NCBI GenBank assembly: GCA_964007475.1
Contig: OZ023273.1
Location: forward strand, 129,140,732-129,204,731
Length of the DNA stretch: 64,000 bases
Source of the DNA: Hybos culiciformis
Lineage: Eukaryota > Arthropoda > Insecta > Diptera > Hybotidae
Reading direction: 5' to 3'
Shown: positions 12,015 to 24,356 of the stretch, in pieces
Position numbering within the stretch: the stretch's first letter is position 1
Layout: the number at the start of each line of letters is the position of its first letter
Translations under genes and position numbers: made by a program
The notes under the pieces: model-generated
Seen by the model: only the letters and a program-made list of their open reading frames with translations
Told to the model about the DNA's origin: nothing
Databases searched by the model: none

Positions 12015-12189
12015 AGCGTCAGTGTTTTCATATACCTAAGGCTTCCAATGTTGCTTAAGCTAAACCGACAGAAAGTTGACAACACACCCTAATATTAATT
12101 TCAATTATTTTTGTGTTAAGTTACTTATAAATAAATACAATTTTTAACGAAAATAATAATTTTTAAAATACCTAAGTATTTATTTTTGT
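12015..12189. repeat. Dispersed direct repeat, copy 2 (175 bp)
   Basis: This is the second copy of the block at 10934-11108, offset by 1081 bp. It starts AGCGTCAGTGTTTTCATATA and has no net length change. Similarity stops abruptly on both sides, as expected for a defined repeat unit and not a larger segmental duplication. Confidence 0.85.
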
Positions 12190-15100
12190 CTATAATTCTC
12201 TATGCCCCCGAATTTCGTTATCCTTTTATTATTATTATTATTTTTTGTTTTTTTTTTGACAAGGAAAAATGGTAATATTAAAGAAAACAGAAAGCCTTTT
12301 TTGTATTAAATATTTTCACAGAAACAGAAAAAAAAATCAAAAATAAAAGGATGAAATGAAATATGGAGAACGCGAACGAAGTGCTAAATTGGTGAACAAG
12401 GAAAGTTAATTTTTCAATTAACGTTTTTTTTTTCCTTCGTAAATAATTTTTAAAAAGGAAAATAAAAAAATAAAAGAAATTAATATTTTTTTTTCTCACA
12501 TAAAATTAATTAAGATTAATTAAAAAACTTTTTTTATGTTAAATTAGGAAAGGAAATTAAAGCTTTTTTTTTCTTTTTAATTTACTATAAATTTTGAAAA
12601 CTCATTATTTGCTTCAAAGATCAAGTCAGTATGCTGCTAATGCGAATTATTTAATATTGAACGAAATTAAGCTTTCAATGTTGCACCGCCACTTCGCCGA
12701 TTAAAATTTAAGATTCTACATTTTGTGGAATAATATCACAAATTTTGGCAATAAATGAAAAAAAAATAGTATGCCAATACCAGGATATAAAAAAAAGATT
12801 AAATATAACTGCGAGTAGTAAATTTCAAAACTTGCACTAATTCCTCAACTCAAATAGCAAATAATCCCGTGAACTTAATGGAACATTATATTGAAATTAT
12901 TAAATTTTCACGATCATGTTAGAAAGAAAGTAAAGAAAATTATATTTTTTCAAAACAATTATATAATCTCAGTATAAATGTTTGATATCACAATTCCCAA
13001 ATTTAAATTTTTTTAGTTGAAGTCCAAATGACTAGATATGTATATTATACATATAACCCCAAGAACCTATACATATGAAAATTATGAAATTAAAATTGCT
13101 TCCACAATCACAATATAAATCGTCCGGTTGAAAGTATTTTCAAATATCCTTCTTATTACTGAACTTTTGTTTACAACACACGCCAAAATGAGCGAATATC
13201 GTAAAATAAAGGAACATCCTTCAATTCTTCACGTATTGAGTTTCAAATGAATATTAAACATTGTAATGGAATGTAAGCTAAAAAATATTATCCCAAAATA
13301 TGATACAATTATTTATGGTGTTGGAAATAAATTTCCTTCCGAAAATTATTACAGCTCTCTCGCTAATAATGTGAAAAACTTAATACATAGATTAAAATTA
13401 TAACAAAAATGAAAAAAAAAAAAAAAAACATTAACAAAAAAAATGATATATTTTTGTTACTTATTTTCTTGTAGAGCTCTCTAGCTTAAGGGAATAGCGT
13501 ATAAATATACATAAAACGCTATCCATTGCATGCTGAATTTTATTAAGTCATTTGCTGTATTAAAAAAATACAAGGTTTTAATAATTTTATTACAAAGCAT
13601 ATTTTATAAAAAGCAAAACAAAATTATTTTTTTTTTTTCATTTTTTTTTGCCATAATAAAATTTCATAACAATTTAGTTATTTTCTCTTTTTCATTGTTA
13701 CTTTCTTTTTTGATAAAATAATAATCAAAAGATAAGAAGCTTATAGACGTTAATAAATTTAAACAAGATTAAAGTAAATAATTTTCTCTTTCCTTGCAAT
13801 TTAGTTACAAAAAATAAATAAAATAAAAATTGTATATAAATAAAACAAACATACGAACTTAATCTTATTGACAGAAAACAAAAAAATTCGCAAAAGTTTA
13901 CGAGAGTTTTGTTGTTTACTGTTTTTTTTCTGTAATTCTTTGTCAATTTTGCCTAAGTTGAGAAGAATTGAGTTTAGCTATTTCAAATATTTTTTTTAAA
14001 ATTATTTGACGAATTGAAAAACTTTAATCCATTATAATCTACTTAATTACAATATACAGAGTTAAAAAAAAAAAAACTTGAAAACTTTTTCCATCAAATT
14101 ACATACCTAAAAACTACTAAAATACATATTCTTTTCGTCATTAACGAAAGTCCTTTAACAACATAATTAAAAATTGACTGTTGATGATTTGATGATTACG
14201 GGTTAATATGAAAATATAAAAAAGGATCAAAACTATTTTGAAACTTGTTTTTTTACGTTTATTTACTGTAAAAGTAAATTTTTTTGCACACTGATTCACC
14301 GAATAACTATTATTTTTCCTAAAAGTCCAATATTAGACGAAATTATGAAAAATTTTAATACTCTTTGCGGTTTTTAGTGTTACAAATTATAACTTTAAAC
14401 GGAAGTAAGCATAAAAAATTTTTAGTTCATGATATATTTTGCAAAGTCTATTTAATATTTATAAGATAACTATATAAATTGAAATATTTAGATTGGCTAG
14501 TTTCTTATTTTGGCTTGTGGAAAAAATTAGTTTTGTATTTAATTGTTAGTATGTTTGAGAATAATGCACATTAGATATATTTATTACTCTAAATCCAGAA
14601 AAAAATTCACCAAAGATGGTGAACAAAAAAATGTTAAATTCAATTATTAAACTAATAATAATAATATAAGAACATAATATTATCTGAATTCAGAAGAAAA
14701 AAGTACCAACATATTTTTATACAAAAGATTTTAGAAAGGAAAGATGTTCCTGAAATTTTGTCCTACTTTTTCTATTCAACATAAAATTGCATAATAACAT
14801 ATTTTATGCATTTCCAAGTAACTTTTTTCTAGAAAGAAAATTGAAAAAAAAAAATGCTAGAAAACCATATTCAATTTATTTTCCTTTTTGTTAAGAAAAT
14901 TTTCAGGATACAATTCTATTTTCAATTTAAAAAAAAAATATATGAATGATGACTATATAAAAAAAAATTGTTTCATTGACTAAATTAGATTTTCGAACTA
15001 ACTTTAAAAATATTATGATTTGATTTAAAAAAAAAAAAACTATTATTGCAAAACGATGAAAAATAGTTGTAGTTTGTAAAATATTGTTCCACAAAGCAAA

Positions 15101-16640
15101 ATTGTTAAAGATGGATCAATCTAAATTTTTTAAATCCTTTATATTAATTTCGTCGCGTTCATTGTCTCCAAATTTAAGAAGTGAAAATTGACTCCCGTCA
15201 TCTGATAGATATTAAATTTCGCACCATAATTTGGGGATATTATTTCAATGAAATTCCCTAATCATAAATCACTATCTGCGGGAAATTGACAGAAATCGAA
15301 CCTACAATATCACTTGCCGAAACCGAATATATTTAAATTAAAATACTATAATATACATCAATGTTTCAGTTACATTCTGAAACATAATAACAACTTATAT
15401 AAATTCTTTAATATTATAGGAGAAAATCTTCATTCTAAAAACTAAAAAATATTTCGAATTTATTACTAATTTTCTTGATATGGTTAATGTGGATCCTGGG
15501 CTTCAAAGGTGTTCATTTACACACAAAAATAATCAAAGAAAAATTCAAATTTTATTTGTATGGTTGGGGTAAAAGTATATTTATTTTTAGTTCAATAAAA
15601 ATGTTTCTATGAGAAATAGAAAAAATCAATTTTTAACTTTATGCTAAAAAAAAAATTATGATTATCCTTAAACTTTCAAAGTCATTTCAAATGTCACTGA
15701 GGGTTTTTGCCCCGTACTTTTATGTTTTTTTTCTTTCTTACAAGATATAGATATTAAATTTTTTTTGTCCGCTGTAAATATTTTTCTTTGGCTTTCAGTG
15801 AACTTACATTTTCAATTTCAATGAAATAAAATTTGTCTGTCAGAAAATTAATGTGAGAATTTTATTTTTGGATAATTTCAATAGCTTTAAAAGCTAACAA
15901 CATATCATTAGGAAAAATTATTTTGTTATTCAATATGTGCACAAAAAAAAAAACTGTCTGCATTTATTTTTCGAACAGTCTTTATGTTGTCATTTAAAAT
16001 CTTAAAAATTAGTGAGATTTTTTTTTGATAAAATGAAAAATCTTTTCTGTTTTTTTTTACTTCTAAGTCTTATTATTTGCACTAATATAAATATATAGGC
16101 TAATGGCTACTCTAATTTATTATCCTATCACGACATTTATTTCCTTTTTACGCCATTAATTTCTTTGCTGTTTGTTTTTATGTACAATTCGTTATTTTAC
16201 TTTTTTTTTGTATATTCCATTTTCCACAAGAAAATTTTTATATGAAAAATATTCTCTTTTCCTGTGAAATGTCGAAGAGTAATTAATAATAAAGTATTCG
16301 AGGTATATTTTGAAAAATATCTTTAATTTTTTTTTTATTTTTGAAAACACAGACAAATCCGATATATTATACTGTTTACATATTCTAGTTTTTTGATAGG
16401 TGGGATATTTTTTATTTTTATATTTTTCATAATAAATTTCTATGAGATGTTGTTGGCCTCTTAACTAGGACTTGTAAAATGTATTAAACATTAAATGTTA
16501 TAATAGGTGTTACGAACGGATTTTAATTTCGATATATACGTATTTAGTATGTCAACACTATTATGTATGCAACCTTCATGAGATAAATTTGTATTATTTT
16601 AACAATATCTTTGAGAAGATAAAATACAGGTAACAAAAGT
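12190..16640. other. AT-rich non-coding stretch, no gene seen
   Basis: This contains a short ATT microsatellite (about 12227-12241), many poly-A tracts and no credible coding frame. A slightly more complex patch at about 15150-15310 has a TCGAACC string that looks like a tRNA T-arm on the minus strand, but no cloverleaf could be built around it. Confidence 0.6.
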
Positions 16641-16735
16641 TATAGCTTCGTTTTAATCTGAATGATGTTCTGATTGACTAAGTACAAGAAAAGCTATATA
16701 GCTGCGTTTTAATCTGAATAATTTTCTGAGTGACT
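16641..16735. repeat. Imperfect tandem duplication, 56-bp period
   Basis: TATAGCTTCGTTTTAATCTG at 16641 is followed by TATAGCTGCGTTTTAATCTG at 16697. Similarity continues for 39 bp to the sequence TGACT in each copy, with about five mismatches. A spacer of about 17 bp separates the copies. Confidence 0.75.
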
Positions 16736-18043
16736 TTGGTGGATGTAAATTTATATTGTGCCTTATGTTTTTTCTACGTCATACTATCATTGTCAAGTTA
16801 TCAACAATAAAATCATGATTCAGAATGTTCAATAATTTAACCTTCCGTCTCAATGTTTCTAATTAAAGCCAATAAAATCGGAAAACATTAATTATATATA
16901 ATTAAAATTCAGTTACACATTTTCATAGTACTTACACATAATAATATATATTTTATTTCAAAACAATAACCGATAACAAAAATAAAGTTTATTGAATTTG
17001 ATTGACCTTAGAATTAAATCATATTGACTAAAAAATTGTCTAGAGAAAAACGTAAATAATAAAATAAAAATAAAAAGAAATAAAACTATTTCTTTTGCGA
17101 ACAAAAAAAAAACTATAATATTCATAAGTATAAATAATACGTTATTATGTATCCATTATTATAGTTATATATACAACATCCATACATAATTATATTTAAA
17201 TATTTTAGCATAATATTTTTCTTTTTATTCACTAAGAAATCCTTGAACAACAATAATAATAAATATACTTTCCAAACCATTTGGTCTTCTAACATTTTGG
17301 CAAAGCAATATTAAAACGAAAGGAAAAATAAAAACTTTTTTGAAGCCAAAAAATAAAATAAAAAATAATAAAATAGAAAATCAATAACATTACATTTATT
17401 GTTATAATGAAAATCACAATAAAACACAAGTGAAAAACAAGAAAATTATAGAATCATTATGATTTTGATAAAAATAATTTTTTTTTTTTTTTTACACCAA
17501 AATAGCTATGAAGAATTGGAATTTTTGAAAAAAAAAAAAAAAGCTAAAAATGTATATAGTGGGTGAAATGTATATAGAAATTAGAATTCATTCAGTGATT
17601 TAAAAAAAAAAGTAATTTTTTCGAAGTTTATGTTTAGTGACTTTGATTTAAATTTTTAACATTTTATTGAAAATTATCACAATTTTTCATTTTCCTTTAA
17701 ACGTTTTTTGGGGGTACCGAACCTTCTTGATCTTTAATATTTTTCACCTTGTAAGATTTGAAATTCGTTGTCCCAAAGCCAGTAGTTTTTTTGTTGTTTT
17801 GTAATTCAAGAAGGGATAGAATATTTAACTTCAAATCTTTGATATTGTTTATTTATCTTAATTTTAAGAGCTTTTCTGTAGCTTGGTATTTATTCACTCT
17901 GCTTTCCGTAGTTCTGAGTGGACGTTAATGTTACCTAGAAATGAAATAATAATTATCCAATTATTTCAACCAAATAATCAATATAATAATTCAAAAGACA
18001 AGAAATTTGGCATAATACAAAGAAAATAATTTTTTGACGCGTC
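16736..18043. other. AT-rich non-coding stretch, no gene seen
   Basis: This holds poly-T and poly-A runs, for example near 17480 and 17530. No coding frame or repeat with clear borders was found. Confidence 0.6.
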
Positions 18044-18051
18044 CTTTAAAG
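18044..18051. repeat. Target site duplication, left copy (CTTTAAAG)
   Basis: The eight bases CTTTAAAG directly flank the left terminal repeat of the element at 18052-18429 and recur at 18430-18437. The 8-bp length is diagnostic of hAT-type insertion. Because the octamer is itself palindromic, it looks like part of a longer inverted repeat until the CAG...CTG ends are recognised. Confidence 0.85.
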
Positions 18052-18429
18052 CAGGCCTTTGGAGCGGAGCTCGGAGCTGGAGCTCAGAGTAGCGGAGCTG
18101 CGATCTTTTGGTTGGAGCGTGAGTAGAGCCGGAGCACAAAAAATAACAAAAAATATTGATTGCTCCGCGCTCCACTGTTTGATAACGCCAAATAATATAA
18201 ATTTTTCATTTTATAATTTTTGATGTTAAATTAATAATTTAATAAAAGTGTATCTCCACTATTTAAATAAATTTATGTTTTTGATTTTTTTACAAAACTA
18301 TTAAAAATTTTAATGTGAAACTACTGGTGGAGCTAGGAGCGGCGGCACGAGCGGAGCGTGAGCAACTATTAGAAGCTGGAACGGAGCTAGAGCGGAGTAA
18401 CCAAAAATTATTGCCGTTCCAAAGGCCTG
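18052..18429. mobile_element. Non-autonomous hAT-type MITE, 378 bp
   Basis: The terminal inverted repeats are CAGGCCTTTGGAGCGG at the left end and CCGTTCCAAAGGCCTG at the right, 16 bp with one mismatch. They are flanked by identical 8-bp duplications, CTTTAAAG. hAT elements typically begin CAG and make 8-bp duplications; the site fits both the nTnnnnAn and nnnTAnnn preferences described within the superfamily. The outer thirds are packed with GGAGC/GCTCC pentamers (for example 18060-18135 and 18330-18400), resembling subterminal transposase-binding repeats. The middle is AT-rich and no transposase is encoded, so mobility would depend on an enzyme supplied elsewhere. The GC-rich ends stand out from the surrounding DNA. 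The minus-strand open frame at 17978-18175 is a by-product. Confidence 0.92.
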
Positions 18430-18437
18430 CTTTAAAG
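18430..18437. repeat. Target site duplication, right copy (CTTTAAAG)
   Basis: Identical to 18044-18051, this follows directly on the final CCTG of the element. The unbroken match suggests a fairly recent insertion. Confidence 0.85.
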
Positions 18438-21400
18438 CCAGTTTTAAGAAAAAAAAACTTTAGAAATTCATTCAGTTGAATAGTCTAATTTATCATTTCA
18501 AACGTCTAATAGCTTCTGCCTTTTTTTTGTCGGTCTTTTGACTTAAATTAATTTCAGACTAATTTTTTTTTATTTGTTTTAAATTTGTTAGCAGACATTA
18601 AAGTAATTTATTTTTTCGATTTATTAGATAACAAATATACGAAAATCAATAAAGATCCTTTTATTGGACTAATTTTTTTTTTGTTCGTAACTAAAGTCTA
18701 AATTTTTCCCTTAGTTTAATATTTTTATGTAATTTATCTAAAGATAAGTTGAAATTATCTTGTATGTATAACAGTATAGAAACATATATAGTTGGTAGAA
18801 GTCAATTCAGAAGGAAAAAAAAAAAACCTTAAGAAAAGGAAAAAAAGAAAAATATTATATATTAGGAAAAGCTTTTAAATTGTTTTGGTTTAACTCTCCA
18901 AGTTGTATATGTATAGGGATAATGTCGATACATTTTATGATGTTTTATTTTTCTATTATCCTTCTGATGAATACTATATTCTCATAAAAAATATTATATT
19001 ATCCTGAAATCCTGGAATGAGATTAATAGACAACAAAAAATTTTCACAACAAATATATATATAATAGAAATGAAAGAAAAGTAATAAAAATTCAATGTTT
19101 CGGGAAAAAAGAAAAACTAGATTTTAACAATAATATTATTTTTTCTTATGTTTTTTTTTATTTACTACTGTAGGAATACATACAAACATATATATGTATG
19201 TACATAATGTACATATTTCCGACTTTATGTTATTATATTTTCCTTTTAAAAGAGGTGTATGGTGTACTATATTATTGTGGGCTTTTTTCATATAGAATTT
19301 ATTTATGTTTTAAATGTTTATGAAAACGGAATTTGACAATTAAACCTTGATGGCCCAATGTCTGCGGGTGGCTGAATAACGAATTTATAAATAAAAATAA
19401 TATAAATAAAAATAAAACTTCACTATGAATAAAAATTCTAGTTTATTGTTTGTTTGTTAAATGTTAATAAACCGAATTATGTATTTGTCAATAAGTTGTG
19501 AATGATCAGAACTTGATGCTGAGGTATTACAATTTTTGCATTATAAATTAAAAGTGATAAACACTTATAAAAGATTTGACATTAATTTTCTTTTAGCCTA
19601 TTTTTCATCAAAAATGAAAGAAAAGGCTTTTTTAATAAATATTAAATATGAAGTCATTTTCATTTAGAAAATAGATCATTTAGAAAATTGATCGATACCC
19701 AAAAGTATAATAATTCCTAATTGTGGTTTGAAAATATCTAAAGTGATTCTAGATGTACGCTTCAAATTTTCAAATCAACATTGTTCATACGAATTATTTC
19801 GATTTTTCTGATTTTTCTATATAGTTGTTAACATTTTCTCGTCTCAGTTACTTCAGAGTTAACATCGAAAATTAAGAGTTATGTAATTAAAATTTTTTAG
19901 CTTTTTCAATTAGGAACATATTTTGAAAATGTTTTTGAATTATACAATAAATTAATTTCTATTAAATTTCCCACAAAAATTAAGGTATCATTTAATGTCA
20001 AAAAAATCTTTTTAATTGACATCAATATCTATAGAATTACATAAAATCACCATTAAATGTTTCCACACAATAATTCACGCTTAAATTTTTTATAAATTTA
20101 ACACTTATTAAGTAAGAGAAAAACTTGTCTATAGTTATGTCTTATATTATAGTCATAGACATGATATGATAAAATAAATATGTACTGTGCATATAAGAAA
20201 ATAGTTAAGATATACCTATACTACATATTGACAATGATACCTAAACATAAAATATTTAGGTATCATATAAATACACATAACTTTAAACCTTTTGAAAAGA
20301 AAGAACAAAAAATTACTGGTGCTCTATGATATTAAATGCATTTTTACAAAACTTCTTGTGTTTCGTTTTTTTTTTTTCGTTAAAGATTTTATTGAGACGA
20401 AAATACTGCAATCTACCACATAAAATTTATATGAAAACTTAAGCCCACACAAACCATTTGGCTAGGACATTTTCATGGATTTAATAGTTTGAAAATAATA
20501 TTATATATTATATAAATGTACATTTATATATATTTTTTGTTACATCCTGGCTCGTGTGAACGTTTTATGACTTTATTTACTCAATAAAGGTGTAGAGTGT
20601 TTTTGTTCGAAAGAATTTCAGTTTGTGTTTTTTTTTTTTGCTGCTATGCATTATTGAAAATATCCATTATAATATTTTTATTTTTTTTTTTGTAGAGAAA
20701 GAAAAAGACCAAAAAAATGCAATTTATATATATAATTTTTTTTTTATTTTTTTTTTTTAGTTTAAATGAAATAAAGTTTTTCAATGTTGCACAGATTTTG
20801 TTTTTTTGCAGATTTTATTTTTTATGACCATGACAGAACATTAAATATTATGAAATGAAGAGATTTTTTATGGCCAACAATGACCATAAAAATGTCGAAA
20901 AAATGTCAATGATTTTTTAAAGTTAATTTCAAAAATAAAATTTAAAAGACTGGCAAGAAATTTTTATACGTATAGATGTTTGTATCTCTGTAGTTTTATA
21001 TTTATTATTATGATTTGAGAATATACTTTGATAGCATTAAAAAAAAATAATAATAACGGAAAAATACATAAGCATAAACTTTTCATTATTTATGAACTAA
21101 AGGGTCAACATAACAACTTTTGCTGAACATTAAATTCAATTCTCATTTTAGATTCGGCATTAATTTTTTAATTTATAATTAAACAGTTTTCAACCTTTGC
21201 CTGGTATTTAAATTTCGAAGAAGATGAGGTTTGGATTTAATTTGGATCAAATTTGGATTTAATGGGGCGGATATAAGATAGAGTTGGAAAAATAAAAATA
21301 ATTTATTAATGCACATTTAAATATATTTTGTGCATTCTATCAATTTTCATTTAGATTCAAAATAAAGCCAAAAGGTTCAGAAAAACAATTCTACCATATG

Positions 21401-24356
21401 CAATTTTTTTCATTCTTTATGAGCAAAAATAGAAAATAAATATGACATCATTTAAAAAACAAAAAAAAAAAAAAATATTTTTAACAACACACCAAAACTA
21501 TAAAATTCTGGAAGTGGAAATTTATTTTTAACTAACTATAAAATAATACTTTACGTTCAATTTTTATTTAATGAGATATTTTTTCATTATTTTAATTTGA
21601 CACGTATTTACGAATTTTATTTATCAGAATATAAATTTTATAAACATTTTAAAATAGTGTGTCAATTTAAGTAACTTAAAGTTTTAAAGTTCTTATCAAA
21701 ATTTTTTGAGTCATACATTAAACCTCAGACCAGAAACTGGGCTTTTATAATCAGTGCATATTATAAAATCGTGATTATAGTTACAACAGGTTTATTTTTT
21801 TAGAGATAAAAACAAAATAAATATATTATTTTATCCATCCTCGTTTCATAAACGAATTAATATTTTTTCTGATATACAAAAAATCTAATTTAAATTTATG
21901 CATTTGCTTTACTTGCTCGCTTTTGAGTACAAAGTGCTTTGAAAATTAACTCGAAGTTTTCTATTTTATTGCGGTCGTGCTACACAGAGAATTAAAATAG
22001 ATTTAGATTATTACATAAATTAAAATAATCGGTAATCAGTAAAATTTCGGTAATTTGAAAACAAAAATGAAGACCTCTAGCAAACTGAATAATTTAGTTA
22101 AAGGCATAACATCCTCCATACATTTTATAACTTGAGATTGAATTTTAAGTGTATTTCATGGTAGCGGACAACATTTCTGAATTCTTATAAACTTTTTTTA
22201 TCTTAACGATCTACATCTATAGATTCTATACTTTATTTAACCTCAGCTTGTGTGCATACTCATTGTACATTATGTTTATAACAACATACCCATATAGTGC
22301 TTATAAAATGCATCCTGTGCTTAACAATTATTTTGTAAATACAAAATTTTAAGCATATATTTTTTTTTTACCATATAAAGTACGCACATAAAAAGTAAAT
22401 TGAACTTTTTTTATATGTTATACATATTTTTTATCCTTTGTATTTTTTATTGTATTGGTGCACTAAATTTGACACAATGGTTTATCATAGACTTTAGTGG
22501 TTGATTCATTTTCAATTTATTATATATATTTTTTTTCTCTTAATTTAACGTAGTTTTATGTTTTATCATCTGCAAAAAAAAAAAATTTAGTAAAACAATA
22601 AATTAATAACACCAGTAAATATTTTTTTGTTTAAAACATACTTAAAATTTATATGAATTCTGTTAAATTCATTGTAGAATTTATATTTTTAATACTGGAA
22701 ACTTCGCGTTGAAGGTGTTTTAAAAAACAGATTAATCTTTGTATTATGGATGTAATCATGGTGATGAATCCTCCTTTTTTCGACTAGATGTTCCAAAGCT
22801 GATCTAATTTACATTTGGCAAACAAGAATTCATTATTTAGAATTAAATTTGAAACTTGCTTCTAAGAGTCTTTCAACATTACTGCATACTATTAAACTTA
22901 GTATTCACTCTAACAAAATATCAAAATATTAGCAACAATCCTATACTGACTAGTAAATTCAAGTTCAATAAACATTCAACTCGAATGTATTAAACATTAG
23001 TTACTGTGCTTTTTGGTATGTTAATAAAAATATTTTTACTAAGTATTATAAATTTCATATTCAATAAAATGTGTTAAAAAAATATTTTACTATTTCGGAT
23101 GTAGAATTATAAATACATGTACATTATACATATGCAATTTTATTTCATAACTAACAGCTTAATTAATTTTATTAATTTAATATTAGTTTTGAAGTTAGGA
23201 CCGTTTGAATAATCTTTGAATAAATTATTGAAATGCAAATCACTATTAAATGATATTGCTAGTACACTAATGGATACATTCAATTTTATGATGTACAACA
23301 ACATAATATTTTATTTATTAAATGGTTGATTCATTGGTACTCTTATCCACATTTGAATGTATAATTCTCAAAATATAGAATAAGTTTCTACAATTTCGCT
23401 TTATTTTATTTTATTTTTTATTCAATGTATATTAAACTTACTTAAACAAAATATTGAAATAGGATATATTTTGTTTTTGTTTCTAAGTTCAATATACATA
23501 AAATTGCATAATAAAAACTTGAAACTTGTGTAGAAAAAATAAAATCAAAAAGAAATTGTTATCAAAAACAAAAATTTAAAGAGAAAAGTCATGAATTTTT
23601 ATAAAGGCATCTTAAATTAATAAGGAAAATTTCTTTAATCTAAATTCTTTTTATGTAAATTTTTGTTGACATTGGTAAACATTGCTACACCACATACTGA
23701 ATGAATTGTATATAAAGTGAAATTACCGTGATTTATCTTTATGAAGATAAAAAGACAATTATATTTATGCTTATAGGTTTTATACATAATAGTGGTTGTG
23801 TATTTTTTTTTTGCATGATGATTGATTTCATATTAGATATAAAGGAATCAATGTTATAATAATAAAAAAAGAGTTAATCAATAAAAATTGTCAACAGTCC
23901 TTGTTCTACTTATGTCTGTACAACATTGTTTATACACGAACTAATAAATAAAGGTTTTTATTTTTTTTATAAGGTTAACTAAATTTTCATTCAAAAAATG
24001 TATATTCGGCGTATTTTCTATTAAAAGTTGTATCTTTTAATTTTTTTTATAATATTATTCAGACTGTTCTTAATAGATGAACGCTCCATTGTGGTGTTCT
24101 GATGAAGATAACGTCCTTTTTCGCTTATATACTAAAAATGAAAAAAAATTTACATAATATGTACAATTCATATATATGACAATGGATTACAATAAATAAT
24201 GAGCATAATCAACAAACCCTCTTTATAAAAATAAATACATATATATTTATAACTAGGTATTTAAAATTATTTTTCAAAATCAATTAGCAAGATAAAATCA
24301 CAAACAAAGAGAAAAACTAACATATATTTTTTTTTCTTATATTTTTCTCTTTTCAG
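18438..24356. other. AT-rich non-coding stretch upstream of the slit 5' leader
   Basis: This is either intergenic or an upstream slit intron. If the acceptor at 24356 is used, a slit promoter and first non-coding exon lie within it or further left, but no core promoter could be picked out. It holds TATATG runs (18780-19210, 20500-20530 and 23100-23130) and poly-T tracts. The only coding-like piece is a 36-codon minus-strand frame at 24021-24131. Confidence 0.5.
24317..24356 (+). promoter_or_regulatory. Branch point and 3' splice site before the slit 5' leader
   Basis: CTAAC at 24317-24321 matches the insect branch-point consensus. It is followed by a long pyrimidine tract and CTCTTTTCAG ending at 24356. 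The downstream sequence changes to the purine-rich, AAGTG-studded composition typical of fly 5' leaders. This suggests that slit transcription starts further upstream and that 24357 begins an internal non-coding exon. Confidence 0.5.

Noticed and set aside
10934..12189. LTR retrotransposon with 175-bp LTRs
   Set aside because: The repeats lack TG...CA ends, a primer-binding site, a polypurine tract and any gag or pol coding sequence in the 906-bp interior.
15240..15330. TCGAACC string suggestive of a tRNA T-arm on the minus strand
   Set aside because: No acceptor stem, D-arm or anticodon arm could be fitted around it.
17978..18175. Minus-strand open frame of 65 codons
   Set aside because: It spans the border of the hAT MITE and reads through its GGAGC repeats.
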